Shown: piece after piece, positions 1 to 8,614 of the stretch
How positions within the stretch are numbered: position 1 is the stretch's first letter
Layout of the letters: every line of letters starts with the position of its first letter
From: Xylophilus ampelinus
GTDB taxonomy: Bacteria; Pseudomonadota; Gammaproteobacteria; Burkholderiales; Burkholderiaceae_C
Length of the DNA stretch: 64,000 bases
NCBI RefSeq assembly: GCF_901875635.1
Contig: NZ_CABFMN010000139.1
Coordinates: 62,001 to 126,000 of the forward strand
Direction of reading: 5' to 3'
Made by a program: the position numbers and the translations under genes
Notes under the pieces: generated by a model
The model's input: the letters and a program-made list of their open reading frames with translations, nothing else
What the model was told of the DNA's origin: nothing
Databases searched by the model: none

Positions 1-2
1 TG

Positions 3-374
3 CTGGTGGTCGGCCACTACGGCTGCGGCGGAGTGCAGGCGGTGGTCGAGCAGCGCCGCACCGGGCTGGCCGATAACTGGCTGCGACACATCGAGGACGT
101 CGCGCGCAAGCATGAAGCCCGGCTCGAAGCAGCTTCGTCACCCGCCGAGCGCGCGCAGAGACTGTGCGAGCTGAACGTGATCGAGCAGGTGAGCAACGTG
201 TGTCGTACCACGATGCTGCGCCGGGCCTGGGCCCGAGGCCAGGCGGTGGCTGTGCACGGCTTCGTCTACGGGCTCGAAGACGGGCTGCTGCACCGGGTCA
301 GCGACGCGGTGGGCGGCATCGAGTCGCGGGAGTCCGGCTACATCGATGCTCTGGCCGCGCTTGGCGTTCCGTGA
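3..374 (+). CDS. Beta-class carbonic anhydrase, C-terminal part
   Basis: This gene is cut by the left edge of the window, and only the last 123 or so residues are visible. Beta-carbonic anhydrases interconvert CO2 and bicarbonate in the cytoplasm with a zinc held by Cys-His-Cys. The visible part opens with VVGHYGCGGV, whose His and Cys are the distal zinc-ligand pair of the family, and continues through the helical dimer region to a typical end (VGGIESRESGY). The proximal Cys-Asp-Ser segment lies outside the window. Bicarbonate supply could serve the biotin carboxylase encoded at 50366-53967, but that is only a guess. It ends 33 bases from the convergent synthetase gene, with no clear terminator. 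Confidence 0.9.
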   Translation: MVVGHYGCGGVQAVVEQRRTGLADNWLRHIEDVARKHEARLEAASSPAERAQRLCELNVIEQVSNVCRTTMLRRAWARGQAVAVHGFVYGLEDGLLHRVSDAVGGIESRESGYIDALAALGVP

Positions 375-407
375 ACGCGGTTGGCCGAAGCGCCGAGCCG
401 CCGCCCG

Positions 408-2384
408 TCAAGCCGACAGCCTCGCCCGCAGATCCGCCACGGCCTCCGGGTTGACCAGCGAGGACAGATCCCCCGGGTTGTCGCCGCGGTATACCGCGCG
501 CACCACGCGCCGCATGATCTTCATGTTGCGCGTCTTGGGCAAGTCGCTCACCAGCAGCACCTGGCGCGGGCGGTACGAGTTGCCCATGCCCTTGACCACG
601 GCTGCCGCCAACTCCTGCTCGAGCGTGCCGTCGGCCGCCACACCGGGCATCGGCACGCACACGCAGACGATGGCCGAGCCCTTGACCTCATCGGGCACGC
701 CGATCACCGCCGCTTCCGACACCTTGCCCGTGCCGGTGAGCAGCGTTTCGATCTCGGAAGGGCCGGTGCGCTTGCCAGAGACCTTGATGGTGTCGTCGCT
801 GCGGCCGAGGATGTAGACGAGGCCGTCCTCGTCGCGCATCGCGAAGTCGCCGTGCACCCACAGGCCGGGGATGGTGCGCCAGTAGCTGTCGAGATAGCGC
901 TCGTCGTCGCGCCACAGGCTCTTGGTGAAGCCGATGTTGGGGTTGCGCAGCACCAGTTCGCCCACCTGGCCAGGGCCTACGGGCTGGCCGGCTTCGTCGA
1001 CGATGTCAACGCCCACGCCCAGGCCGCCCATGCCGAAGGAGCCCGGGCGCAACGGGTGGTGCACGGTGCCGGTGAAGTTGCAGCCGCCGACCTCGGTGCC
1101 GCCGACGATGTTCAGGAACGGCAGTTTCTTCTTGCACACATGCTCGAAGAACCAGCGCCAAGGCGATTCGGTCCAGGCCTCGCCGCCGGAGACGGTGATG
1201 CGCAGCGCCGAGAGGTCGTAGCGCTCGACGTCCTGGTCGCCGTGGCGCATCAGTCCACGGATCAGCGTGGGCGCCACGCCGAGGTAGGTGACCCGGTGGT
1301 CCTGCAGCAGTCGCCAGAAGCGGCCGGTGTCGGGGTAGTCGGGCGTGCCCTCAGCCACCAGCAGGCTGCCGCCGAAGTAGCTGGGGATGCAGGCGCACAT
1401 CGCGCCCACCATCCAGCCCATGTCGCTCATGAAGAAGAAGCGGTCATCCGCGCGGAAGTCACCGCAGATGTGCATGTCGCGCGTGACCATCGAGCCGAGG
1501 AAGCCCACGTGCGTCCAGACGCAACCCTTGGGCTTGCCGGTGGTGCCCGAGGTGTAGAGCAACACTGCGGCGTCGTCGGCGGCCATCTCGGCCGTCTGCC
1601 GCTCGGCCGCCTGCCCGGCCACGGCCGTGGCCCAGTCGAGGTCGCGCCCGGCGGTCATCGGGCAGGGCAAGGCATCGCCCAGGTGGCGCAGCACCAGCAC
1701 GTGTTCGACGCTGGGCGTCGACGCCAAGGCCTCGTCGAGCACCGACTTCATCGCGCCGGGGCTGCCGCGGCGCCAAGTGCCGTCGACCGTGAGCACGACC
1801 TTGGCCTCGCCGTCGTTCAGGCGCGCCACCAGCGGCTGCGGCCCGAAGCCCGAGAACAGCGGCATGATGACGGCGCCGATCTTCAGCACCGCGAAGAAGG
1901 CGATGAAGGTCTCGGGCAGGTTGGGCATGTACAAGCCCACGCGGTCGCCGCGCTGCACGCCCAGCGCCTCGAGCGCGCCGGCCAGCCGGCAGAGCTCGGC
2001 GTCGAACTCGCGGTAGCTGAGTTCGCGACGCGCGTTCGGGGCCTTGGGGTCCTCACCCTCCCAGGTGATGAAGGTGCGGTCCCAGGCGGGCGTGCCGCGG
2101 TGGCGGTCGATGCAGTTGAGCACGATGTTGGTCGTGCCGCCGACGCACCAGCGCGCCCACTCGATGCCGCGCGAGGTGTCGAGCATGCGCTCGCAGGGCT
2201 TGTAGAAGCGGAAGTCGCAGAACCCGAACACCTGCTCCATCAGCCAGGCCGGGTCGGCGTCGGCGCGGCGCTGCAGGCTGGGCAGGTCGCCCTGGCCCGT
2301 GTGGCGGATGAAGGCCGTCAGGTTGGACCCGGCGATGGTGGCCGCCGAGGGCAGCCAATCGAACGGTCGTTTGGTAGAATCCAT
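408..2384 (-). CDS. AMP-forming acyl-CoA synthetase (acetyl-/acetoacetyl-CoA synthetase-like)
   Basis: This 658-residue ANL-superfamily ligase would activate a carboxylic acid to its CoA thioester through an acyl-adenylate. The P-loop YTSGTTGKPKG lies near residue 275, the hinge motif GRSDDTIKVSGKR near 526, and the C-terminal PKTRNMKIMRR near 616 carries the candidate catalytic lysine, so all core motifs are intact. Length and the N-terminal extension resemble acetyl-/acetoacetyl-CoA synthetases rather than FadD, but the substrate cannot be read from sequence. The gene is transcribed away from the nitroreductase. A perfect copy of the island's 14-bp palindrome overlaps codons 4-8, which suggests repression by the TetR protein or a start slightly downstream. 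Confidence 0.88.
   Translation of the reverse strand: MDSTKRPFDWLPSAATIAGSNLTAFIRHTGQGDLPSLQRRADADPAWLMEQVFGFCDFRFYKPCERMLDTSRGIEWARWCVGGTTNIVLNCIDRHRGTPAWDRTFITWEGEDPKAPNARRELSYREFDAELCRLAGALEALGVQRGDRVGLYMPNLPETFIAFFAVLKIGAVIMPLFSGFGPQPLVARLNDGEAKVVLTVDGTWRRGSPGAMKSVLDEALASTPSVEHVLVLRHLGDALPCPMTAGRDLDWATAVAGQAAERQTAEMAADDAAVLLYTSGTTGKPKGCVWTHVGFLGSMVTRDMHICGDFRADDRFFFMSDMGWMVGAMCACIPSYFGGSLLVAEGTPDYPDTGRFWRLLQDHRVTYLGVAPTLIRGLMRHGDQDVERYDLSALRITVSGGEAWTESPWRWFFEHVCKKKLPFLNIVGGTEVGGCNFTGTVHHPLRPGSFGMGGLGVGVDIVDEAGQPVGPGQVGELVLRNPNIGFTKSLWRDDERYLDSYWRTIPGLWVHGDFAMRDEDGLVYILGRSDDTIKVSGKRTGPSEIETLLTGTGKVSEAAVIGVPDEVKGSAIVCVCVPMPGVAADGTLEQELAAAVVKGMGNSYRPRQVLLVSDLPKTRNMKIMRRVVRAVYRGDNPGDLSSLVNPEAVADLRARLSA
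2360..2373. promoter_or_regulatory. Candidate TetR operator, copy 1 (perfect)
   Basis: The sequence CGAACGGTCGTTTG fits CNAACGNNYGTTNG without mismatch. It lies in the divergent region between the synthetase (start 2384) and the nitroreductase (start 2501), overlapping the first synthetase codons. The assignment rests on the recurrence of this palindrome at other promoters in the window. Confidence 0.55.
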
Positions 2385-2500
2385 TGGCGCGAGATTAGCG
2401 CATGGCGCATCCGACGTCCAGCGCGCGCGGCGACGGCCGCCGCGGCACGACGGATGCCTGCTGCCGAACCGGTGCCCAAGGTCGCTACGAGGAACCCCCG

Positions 2501-3184
2501 ATGCACGTCGACGATGCCATCCGCAGCCGCAAGTCCGTGCGGCGTTTCCTGCCCACGCCGGTGCCCGCGTCGACGGTGCACCATATCCTGCAGGTCTCGG
2601 CGCATGCGCCGAGCGGCAACAACGTCCAGCCCTGGCGCGTCTATGCCGTTGCCGGTGAACCGCGGCAACGCCTGTGCGACGCCATCGTGCAGGCCGCCAC
2701 CACCGACGCCGACCGGCATCAGCCCGAGTACGCCTACTACCCGACGCAGTGGGTCGAGCCTTACCTCGATCGGCGCCGGCGCTGCGGCTTCGGCCTGTAC
2801 GCCACGCTGGGCATTGCGCGCGACGACGCCGCCGCGCGCGAACGGCAGATGCTGCGCAACTACGTCTTCTTCGACGCCCCGGTGGGCCTGCTCGTCACGC
2901 TCGACCGGCGCCTGAACACCGGCAGCTTCATGGACCTGGGCATGTTCATCCAGAACATCATGGTCGCGGCCCGGGCCCAGGGCCTGCATACCTGCGCGCA
3001 GGCGGCGTTTGCCTGGTTCCACAAGATCGTGCGCGAGCAGCTGCCGCTGTCGGAGCACGAGATCCTGGCGTGCGGCATCGCGCTCGGCCACGAGGACTTG
3101 GCAGCGCCCGAGAACGCCTTCATCACCGAGCGCGCCAAGCCGGAAGAGTTTGCGCACTTTGCGGGCTTCGAGGTGGCGCCTTGA
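2501..3184 (+). CDS. Nitroreductase family FMN-dependent oxidoreductase
   Basis: A 227-residue protein of the nitroreductase fold, which binds FMN between two subunits and moves hydride from NAD(P)H to nitro, quinone or enone-type acceptors. The N-terminal IRSRKSVRRFLP and SGNNVQPW segments are the usual FMN phosphate and isoalloxazine contacts, and the late GIALGHED segment is also typical. The ATG at 2501 is chosen because GAGGA lies about 8 bases upstream; an in-frame extension to 2402 lacks family similarity. It is followed 47 bases later by a flavodoxin-like gene, so the two probably form a redox pair. The physiological substrate is unknown. Confidence 0.88.
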   Translation: MHVDDAIRSRKSVRRFLPTPVPASTVHHILQVSAHAPSGNNVQPWRVYAVAGEPRQRLCDAIVQAATTDADRHQPEYAYYPTQWVEPYLDRRRRCGFGLYATLGIARDDAAARERQMLRNYVFFDAPVGLLVTLDRRLNTGSFMDLGMFIQNIMVAARAQGLHTCAQAAFAWFHKIVREQLPLSEHEILACGIALGHEDLAAPENAFITERAKPEEFAHFAGFEVAP

Positions 3185-3231
3185 CGGACGCCATGCGCGG
3201 CTGACCAACGCCGGGCGGGGGCGGCAGGCCG

Positions 3232-3723
3232 ATGAAGACGCTGCTCATCGTGCACCACACCATGACGGGCGGCACCGCGCAGATGGTCGAGGCCGCGGTG
3301 TGCGCGGCGCGCAGCGAGGGCGGTGTCGAGCTCGCGCTGCGGCGCGCGTTCGAGGCCACCGCAGCCGACGTGCTGGGCGCCGACGGCTACCTGTTCGCCA
3401 CGCCGGAGAACCTGGCCGCGATGTCCGGCGCGCTGAAGGACTTCTTCGACCGAACCTACTACGCCGCGCTCGACCGCATCAACGGCCGGCCCTATGCCGT
3501 GATGGTCTGTGCCGGCACCGACGGCAGCATGGCGGTGCGCCAGATCGAACGCATCGCCACCGGCTGGCGGCTGCGCGCGGTGGCGGAGCCGCTGATCGTG
3601 CGCACGGGGGCGCAGACCCCCGAAGACATCCTCGCGCCCAAACGCATCGACGAGGCCGCGCTGCGCCGCTGCGCCGAACTGGGCCAGGCGCTGGCGGCGG
3701 GGCTGGCGAGCGGCGTGTTCTGA
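3232..3723 (+). CDS. Flavodoxin-like / NAD(P)H-dependent FMN reductase family protein
   Basis: This 163-residue protein has the flavodoxin-type first strand and phosphate loop (LLIVHHTMTGGTAQMVE) near residues 4-20. The ATPENLAAMSGALKDFFDR segment near residue 60 is typical of WrbA/ArsH-like flavin proteins, where it surrounds the flavin ring. It probably passes electrons to or from the adjacent nitroreductase, which precedes it on the same strand. The start has only a G-rich stretch as ribosome site. It ends 40 bases before a convergent thioesterase, with a 12-bp perfect GC palindrome between them. The exact reaction is not determinable. Confidence 0.82.
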   Translation: MKTLLIVHHTMTGGTAQMVEAAVCAARSEGGVELALRRAFEATAADVLGADGYLFATPENLAAMSGALKDFFDRTYYAALDRINGRPYAVMVCAGTDGSMAVRQIERIATGWRLRAVAEPLIVRTGAQTPEDILAPKRIDEAALRRCAELGQALAAGLASGVF

Positions 3724-3736
3724 CGGAAGCCTGCAA

Positions 3737-3748
3737 CCCGGGCCCGGG
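3737..3748. terminator. GC palindrome between convergent genes
   Basis: CCCGGGCCCGGG is a 12-base self-complementary sequence in the 40-base gap between two convergent genes. It could fold into a short hairpin on both transcripts. No T-run follows, so an intrinsic terminator is only a weak proposal. Confidence 0.25.
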
Positions 3749-3763
3749 CTGCCGCCGCCACAG

Positions 3764-4204
3764 TCACACCGGGCTCACCAGGGAGCGCGTGTAGACGCGG
3801 TAGGTGCCCAGCCCGCGCGCGACGAGCGGGCCGTCCATCGCGTTGTGCCGCAACTCCACCGACACGTAGGCCACGGTCTTCCCGATGTGGTCGGGCGAGC
3901 CAGTGGCAAACAGCACGCCATCGCGCACGCCGAGCATGAAGTCGGTGGTCAGCGTGACGGTCACCGACGACAGGATGCGCTGCCCCGTGGCGGGCACCAA
4001 CTGGCCAACCAGGGAGCGGCCGCCGATGGCGTCCAGCAGCGTCAGACTCACGCCGCCGTGCAGGACACCGTGCGGGTTGAGCAGATCGCGCCTGAGATGC
4101 AGCCGCAGGTACGGTCGATCCCCTTCAGTGAGGGTCTCGTACCCGACCAACTCCTGGAACGGGCCATGCGCATGTGTCGGGACAGACACAGGCTTGTCGC
4201 TCAA
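3764..4204 (-). CDS. PaaI-like hotdog-fold acyl-CoA thioesterase
   Basis: A 146-residue single hotdog domain. LLNPHGVLHGGVSLTLLDAIGG near residues 41-60 carries the HGG motif of PaaI/YdiI thioesterases, whose conserved acidic residue in the following helix (here the Asp of LLDA) activates water. It would hydrolyse stalled or dead-end CoA thioesters and release CoA. Its start codon overlaps the stop of the upstream substrate-binding protein (ATGA), making it the last gene of the badHI-liv operon. A housekeeping role that prevents CoA trapping in this pathway is likely. The substrate is unknown. Confidence 0.88.
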   Translation of the reverse strand: MSDKPVSVPTHAHGPFQELVGYETLTEGDRPYLRLHLRRDLLNPHGVLHGGVSLTLLDAIGGRSLVGQLVPATGQRILSSVTVTLTTDFMLGVRDGVLFATGSPDHIGKTVAYVSVELRHNAMDGPLVARGLGTYRVYTRSLVSPV

Positions 4205-5403
4205 TCGGTCACCGGAATCGGATCGGACACCCGGTCAAACTTCCCTCCCTTGGCGTCGGAGCGAAGCACGAGCACGCTGCTGGGCGACTGCCGCTGCGTG
4301 GCGCTGAAGCTGATCGGCGAGGTGAGGCCGTCAGTGCCCAGGTTCTTGGTGGTCTCCAGCTTCTCGACCACGCAGGAACGCGTCAATGCCTTGCCGCAGC
4401 GGCGGATGGCGTCTTCCATCAACAGCGCACCGACGTAGGCGGTGATGGAGTAGCGATTGAGCAGTTTCTGTTCGTCGGCGCTGAGATACTTTTGCGTCAG
4501 CGCGATGAACTTGGCCATGCCAGGCACGGCCAGGTCGGTGAGCGGGGGCACGTAGTCGGCCACGTAGTACCCGTCTCCGGCCGGGCCGGCCAGGGCCTGC
4601 ACCGGCGTCAGGTGTGCCGAGTGGATGGCCAGGAAGGTGATGGGCATCTGGTTCTTCGCGGCCTCCTTCAGCAGCATCGAGTGTTCGGCCACCACGCCGC
4701 CCGAGGCGATGAAGGTGGCCCCGGCCTGCTTCAGGCTCAGCATCTCGGCCGAGAAGTCCTTGGTGCCGCGCTTGAAGGAGATCTCGGCCACGCTCGCCAG
4801 GCCCAGCGCCTTGACGGCTTTCTGGTAGCCGCAGCGCACGTCGGTGCCGAACTCGTCGTCCTGGTAGACCAGCGAGAACTTCTCCTTCTGCAGGTTCTTG
4901 CTCCTGACCAGGTGCGCCATGCCGGCGGCCAGTTCCTGGCAGTAGGTCGGGCCGAGGATGAACACCGTCTTGCGCGGCGGCGTGAAGTGCGAGGCCGACA
5001 CCGCCATGCCGTTGATGGTGGGGATCTTCTGCTCCTCGATGTAAGGCAGCATCGCCTGGAGCATCGCAGCGCCCGACGTGCCCAGCAGCGCGAAGATGTT
5101 CTCCACCTCGTTGAGCCGCTTGACGCCCTGCAACGCCCGCTGCGGCACGTAGCCGTCGTCGTCCTGGCGGATCTCGACCTTGCGGCCATTGATGCCGCCG
5201 CGGGCGTTGATGTCCTGCTCCCACACCTTCAAGGCCAGCATGTGGGCCTTGCCGAGCAGGCTGGGTGGGCCGCTGACCGGTGTCACGGATCCGAGGATGA
5301 TCTTCGTGTCGGTGACACCCGGCTCCGCGGCCGTGGCAGTGAAGGCGAACGCCGAGGCGGCCAAGGCGGCGATCAGGTGGCGCGGGGCGAGAATGTTGTG
5401 CAT
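4201..5403 (-). CDS. Branched-chain amino acid type ABC transporter substrate-binding protein (LivK family), copy 1
   Basis: This 400-residue type I periplasmic binding protein has a signal peptide ending near residue 26 (TATAA then EPGV). The mature protein follows the Leu/Ile/Val-binding pattern: an early TPVSGPPSLLGK ligand segment and WEQDINARGGINGRKVEI. It would deliver ligand to LivHM. It is a paralogue of the next upstream gene, also 400 residues, with the same ordered motifs such as FTPPRKTVF against FNPPRKTVF. No convincing Shine-Dalgarno sequence precedes the start, so translation may depend on coupling. Given badHI in the same operon, an aromatic or alicyclic carboxylate is a more plausible ligand than an amino acid. 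Confidence 0.92.
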   Translation of the reverse strand: MHNILAPRHLIAALAASAFAFTATAAEPGVTDTKIILGSVTPVSGPPSLLGKAHMLALKVWEQDINARGGINGRKVEIRQDDDGYVPQRALQGVKRLNEVENIFALLGTSGAAMLQAMLPYIEEQKIPTINGMAVSASHFTPPRKTVFILGPTYCQELAAGMAHLVRSKNLQKEKFSLVYQDDEFGTDVRCGYQKAVKALGLASVAEISFKRGTKDFSAEMLSLKQAGATFIASGGVVAEHSMLLKEAAKNQMPITFLAIHSAHLTPVQALAGPAGDGYYVADYVPPLTDLAVPGMAKFIALTQKYLSADEQKLLNRYSITAYVGALLMEDAIRRCGKALTRSCVVEKLETTKNLGTDGLTSPISFSATQRQSPSSVLVLRSDAKGGKFDRVSDPIPVTD

Positions 5404-5449
5404 GGGTGGGGCAGGGGTGCAGGGAGGGGGCAGGAACGGCGGCCGCCGG

Positions 5450-6652
5450 CTACTTGTCCGACAACCAGTCCGAAGCGCGCTCGAACTTGCCGTTGGCGAC
5501 GTTGGCTTTCAGCAGGATCGGTCGCGTGCCGCTCTGGCGGATGTTGGGGCCGAAGGTCAGCGGGGCCATGATGCCGTCGCTGGCGAAGTTCTTGGTCTGC
5601 TCGAGCTTCTGCACCAGGCAGGCGCGTGTCAGGTTGCGGCCGCAGGCCTGCAGGGCCGACTCCAGCAGCATCGCAGCCACGTAGCCGGTGAGCGAGTAGC
5701 GGTTCATCGCCTTCACGTCGTCGGCGGTGAGGTACTTGTAGGCCAGCGCGTTCAGGCGGCCGATGCCCTGCGTCTCGGTGTCGGTGATCGGCGGCACGTA
5801 GTCGGCCACCAGCAGGCCCTCGGCGGCGCTGCCGGCCAGTTGCAGCACCGCGCCCAGGTGCGAGGGGTGCGCCGCCAGGCGGATGACGTCCATGCCGTTC
5901 TTCTGGATCTCCTTGAGCATGGTGGCGGTCTCACTGATGATGCCGCCCACGAGCACGAAAGTGGCGCCTGACTTCTGCACTGCCAGCACCTCGGCCGAGA
6001 AGTCCTTCTGCGCCCGCTTGTACGGCACGTCGATCGTGCTGCTCAGGCCGGCGGACTTGAGCGCCGCGTCGTAGCCGCACTTGACATCGGCGCCGAAGTC
6101 GTCGTCCTGGTAGATCAGCGCGAACTTGGCCTTCTGCAGCTTGCGCGTGGCGATCAGATGCTTCATCACGCCAGTGACTTCCTGGCAGTAGGTGGCACCG
6201 ATGTTGAAGACCGTCTTGCGCGGCGGGTTGAAGTGCGTGCCGGCGACGGCGGCGAAATTGATTGCCGGGAGCTGGTTCTCCTCGATCGTGGGCATCATCG
6301 CCATCAAGTGCGAGGAGCCCGAGGTGCCGATGACGGCGAAGACCTTGTCGACGTCGACGAGCTTCTTGATCGCCTGCACCGAGCGCTGCGGCACGTAGCC
6401 GTCTTCCTCCACGCGCAGGTCGATCTTGCGGCCGTGGATGCCGCCACGCGCGTTGACGTCCTTCTCCCACACGCGCAGCGCGATCACGCCGGCCTTGCCG
6501 ATGAGGCTGGGCGGGCCCGTCTGCGGCAGTACGCCACCGATGACGAGGCGGTCGTCGAAGACGCCGGGGTCCGCGGCCTGCGCGGCGCCGGCGAATGCGA
6601 GCAGCGCGGCTGCCCACAGGGGGCGCAGGCTGCGAAGAACGATCGTGCTCAT
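5450..6652 (-). CDS. Branched-chain amino acid type ABC transporter substrate-binding protein (LivK family), copy 2
   Basis: A 400-residue periplasmic binding protein with an Ala-rich signal peptide ending near residue 25 (GAAQA then ADPGV). It shares the family segments GVLPQTGPPSLIGK, WEKDVNARGGIHGRKID and VIGTSGSSHLMAMMP. The start at 6652 is preferred over a longer reading because AGAGGAG sits 8 bases upstream and a signal peptide follows directly. It lies 52 bases after livM and 46 bases before the paralogous gene. Two receptors for one permease suggest related but distinct ligands. Residues that set specificity cannot be judged without a structure. Confidence 0.92.
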   Translation of the reverse strand: MSTIVLRSLRPLWAAALLAFAGAAQAADPGVFDDRLVIGGVLPQTGPPSLIGKAGVIALRVWEKDVNARGGIHGRKIDLRVEEDGYVPQRSVQAIKKLVDVDKVFAVIGTSGSSHLMAMMPTIEENQLPAINFAAVAGTHFNPPRKTVFNIGATYCQEVTGVMKHLIATRKLQKAKFALIYQDDDFGADVKCGYDAALKSAGLSSTIDVPYKRAQKDFSAEVLAVQKSGATFVLVGGIISETATMLKEIQKNGMDVIRLAAHPSHLGAVLQLAGSAAEGLLVADYVPPITDTETQGIGRLNALAYKYLTADDVKAMNRYSLTGYVAAMLLESALQACGRNLTRACLVQKLEQTKNFASDGIMAPLTFGPNIRQSGTRPILLKANVANGKFERASDWLSDK

Positions 6653-6704
6653 GTCGGACTCCTCTCGTGGTGAGCGGGGCTGCGGGCCCCGGCCGGTGGG
6701 GATA

Positions 6705-7742
6705 TCAGTAGCGGAACGGCCAGTGCGTCCAGTAGTGCTTGAGGTCGCGCCAGCGGCCGACCAGGCCGTCGGGCTCGAAGCGCAGGAAGAGCACGATGGC
6801 CAGGCCATAGACGATGCCCTTGATCTCGAAGGCGGCCGTGGACAGCGCGCCCGAGCCGAGCGCGCTGAACAGCAGGCCCAGGCCCTCGTTGAGCACGAAG
6901 ATGAAAACCGCGCCCAGCAGCGCGCCCGACACCGTGCCCAGGCCGCCGACGATCAGCATCGACAGCGCCTCGATCGACACCAGCAGGCTGAAGCTGTCGA
7001 CGTTGAGGTAGCGGGTGTAGAAGGCCAGCAGCGCACCGGCCACGCCGGTGTAGAAGGCGCTCACGGTGAAGGCGAGCAGGCGCCAGCGCACCAGGTTCAC
7101 CCCCATCGCGCGCGCGGCGATGTCGTGCTCGCGGATCGCCATCAGCGCCCTGCCGACGCGGCTGCGCTGCAGGTTCAGCGTGGCGAACACTGCCAGCAGC
7201 AACACCGCCAGCACCACGTAGTAGTAGCCGCCTTCGGCCGCGAGTGGCTGGCCGAGCAACGCCGGCTGCGGCACCTTCAAGCCCTCGGAGCCGCCGGTCA
7301 ACTCGCCACCGTTGAGGATGAGGTGGTTGATGATCACCGCGAAGGCCATCGTCGTGATCGCGAGGTACAGGCCCTTCAGACGCAGCGAGGGCACGCCCAC
7401 CACCAGGCCGGCGGCCGCGGCAGCGGCACCACCGGCCAGCAGCGCCGCGGGCATCGGCCAGCCGTAGCGTCCGGCCACGATGCCGGCCGCATACGCGCCC
7501 ACCGCCAGGAAGCCGGCGTGGCCCAGCGAGATGAGGCCGGTGGTGCCGGTGAGGATGTTCAGTCCCAGCACGCCGACGGCCGTGACCATCAGCAGCAGCA
7601 GCAGCGAGACGAAGTACTTGCCGATGAGCAGCGGCGCGAGCGCGATCGCCGCCACCAGCACCAGTGACCAGACGATCACCGGCACCGAGTCGGTCAGCGC
7701 CAGCAACTGGCGGTAGTCTTCCTTGAAGTTGCCGCTGCGCAT
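6705..7742 (-). CDS. livM: ABC transporter permease, LivM family
   Basis: A 345-residue inner-membrane permease with many hydrophobic segments, the LivM-type GLISLGHAGFLAVGAYAAG stretch near residue 70 and the cytoplasmic coupling segment ending AMGVNLVRWRLLAF near 210. It pairs with LivH to form the channel of a branched-chain amino acid type importer. The start overlaps the livH stop (TGATG), so translation is coupled. A longer in-frame reading upstream is only the other-frame shadow of livH. The C-terminal tail (WRDLKHYWTHWPFRY) is basic and aromatic. Neighbours suggest that it transports an organic acid. Confidence 0.93.
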   Translation of the reverse strand: MRSGNFKEDYRQLLALTDSVPVIVWSLVLVAAIALAPLLIGKYFVSLLLLLMVTAVGVLGLNILTGTTGLISLGHAGFLAVGAYAAGIVAGRYGWPMPAALLAGGAAAAAAGLVVGVPSLRLKGLYLAITTMAFAVIINHLILNGGELTGGSEGLKVPQPALLGQPLAAEGGYYYVVLAVLLLAVFATLNLQRSRVGRALMAIREHDIAARAMGVNLVRWRLLAFTVSAFYTGVAGALLAFYTRYLNVDSFSLLVSIEALSMLIVGGLGTVSGALLGAVFIFVLNEGLGLLFSALGSGALSTAAFEIKGIVYGLAIVLFLRFEPDGLVGRWRDLKHYWTHWPFRY

Positions 7743-8614
7743 CAGACTCGCTCGATCTCGGCTTTGCCGAACAGGCCGTAGGGCCGGACCATCAGAACCA
7801 CCAGGATCAGCACGAAGCCGGCGATCTCCTTCATGCCGCGGCCGATGTAGCCTTCGGAGAGGTTCTCGGCCACGCCGATCAGCACGCCGCCGAGCGCGGC
7901 GCCGAACACCGAGTCCAGCCCGCCGAGGATCACGGCAGGGAAGCTGCGCAAGCCCGTCAGCCACATGCCTGGGTTGAGGTCGTAGATCACGCCCACCAGC
8001 ACGCCGGCGATGGCTGCCAGACCCGCCGACAGCGCCCACGACAACGCGAAGATGCGCTTGACGTTGATGCCCATCAGCAGCGCCGTCGTCTGCAGGTTGG
8101 CGGTGGCCCGCATCGCGATGCCGGTGCGCGAGAAGCGGAAGAAGGCCCACAGCCCGCCGACCACGCAGGCCATGATGCCCAGCGCGTAGAGCTGCGCCGG
8201 ATACAGCCCTGCCGGGCCGATGCGGATGGGCGTGGTGGACAGGCCGGTGGCCAGCGGCATCGGGTCGGCGCCCCAGATCAGCACCACCACCGAGCGGATG
8301 ATGACCGCCAGGCCGATCGTCACCATGACGGTGGAGAACACCGGCTGCCCCAGCATCGGGCGGATCAGCAGCACCTCGACCAAGAGGCCGATGAGCACCG
8401 AGACCCCGATCGACGCCAGCAGCAGCGGCCAGAAGCCGAGCTTGAAGGTGCCCACCAGCGTGAAGCCGATGTAGGCCACCAGCATCATCAATTCGCCCTG
8501 GGCGAAGTTCACGACGCCGGTGGCGCGGAAGATCATCGCGAAGCCCATGCCGATGAAGCCGTACACCAGCCCCACCGCCACGCCCGAGATCAGCAGTTGA
8601 AGGAAGTAGTCCAT
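7742..8614 (-). CDS. livH: ABC transporter permease, LivH family
   Basis: A 290-residue permease, partner of LivM, with the N-terminal LivH hallmark YGFIGMGFAMIFRATGVVNFAQGE near residues 17-40 and the conserved RPMLGQPVFSTVMVTIGL and AVILGGLDSVFGAALGG segments. Its start codon overlaps the stop of the acyl-CoA ligase gene by TGATG. A CoA ligase gene between livG and livH is the arrangement expected when an imported acid is activated at once. The product sits in the cytoplasmic membrane. Confidence 0.93.
   Translation of the reverse strand: MDYFLQLLISGVAVGLVYGFIGMGFAMIFRATGVVNFAQGELMMLVAYIGFTLVGTFKLGFWPLLLASIGVSVLIGLLVEVLLIRPMLGQPVFSTVMVTIGLAVIIRSVVVLIWGADPMPLATGLSTTPIRIGPAGLYPAQLYALGIMACVVGGLWAFFRFSRTGIAMRATANLQTTALLMGINVKRIFALSWALSAGLAAIAGVLVGVIYDLNPGMWLTGLRSFPAVILGGLDSVFGAALGGVLIGVAENLSEGYIGRGMKEIAGFVLILVVLMVRPYGLFGKAEIERV

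Noticed and set aside
381..2915. Very long plus-strand open frame (about 844 codons) across the synthetase gene
   Set aside because: It is the antisense shadow of the minus-strand acyl-CoA synthetase; its translation is Ala/Arg/His-rich with no domain, as expected from GC-rich antisense codons.
6653..6808. N-terminal extension of the second substrate-binding protein
   Set aside because: The extension is other-frame livM coding sequence; a Shine-Dalgarno sequence and a signal peptide start at 6652.
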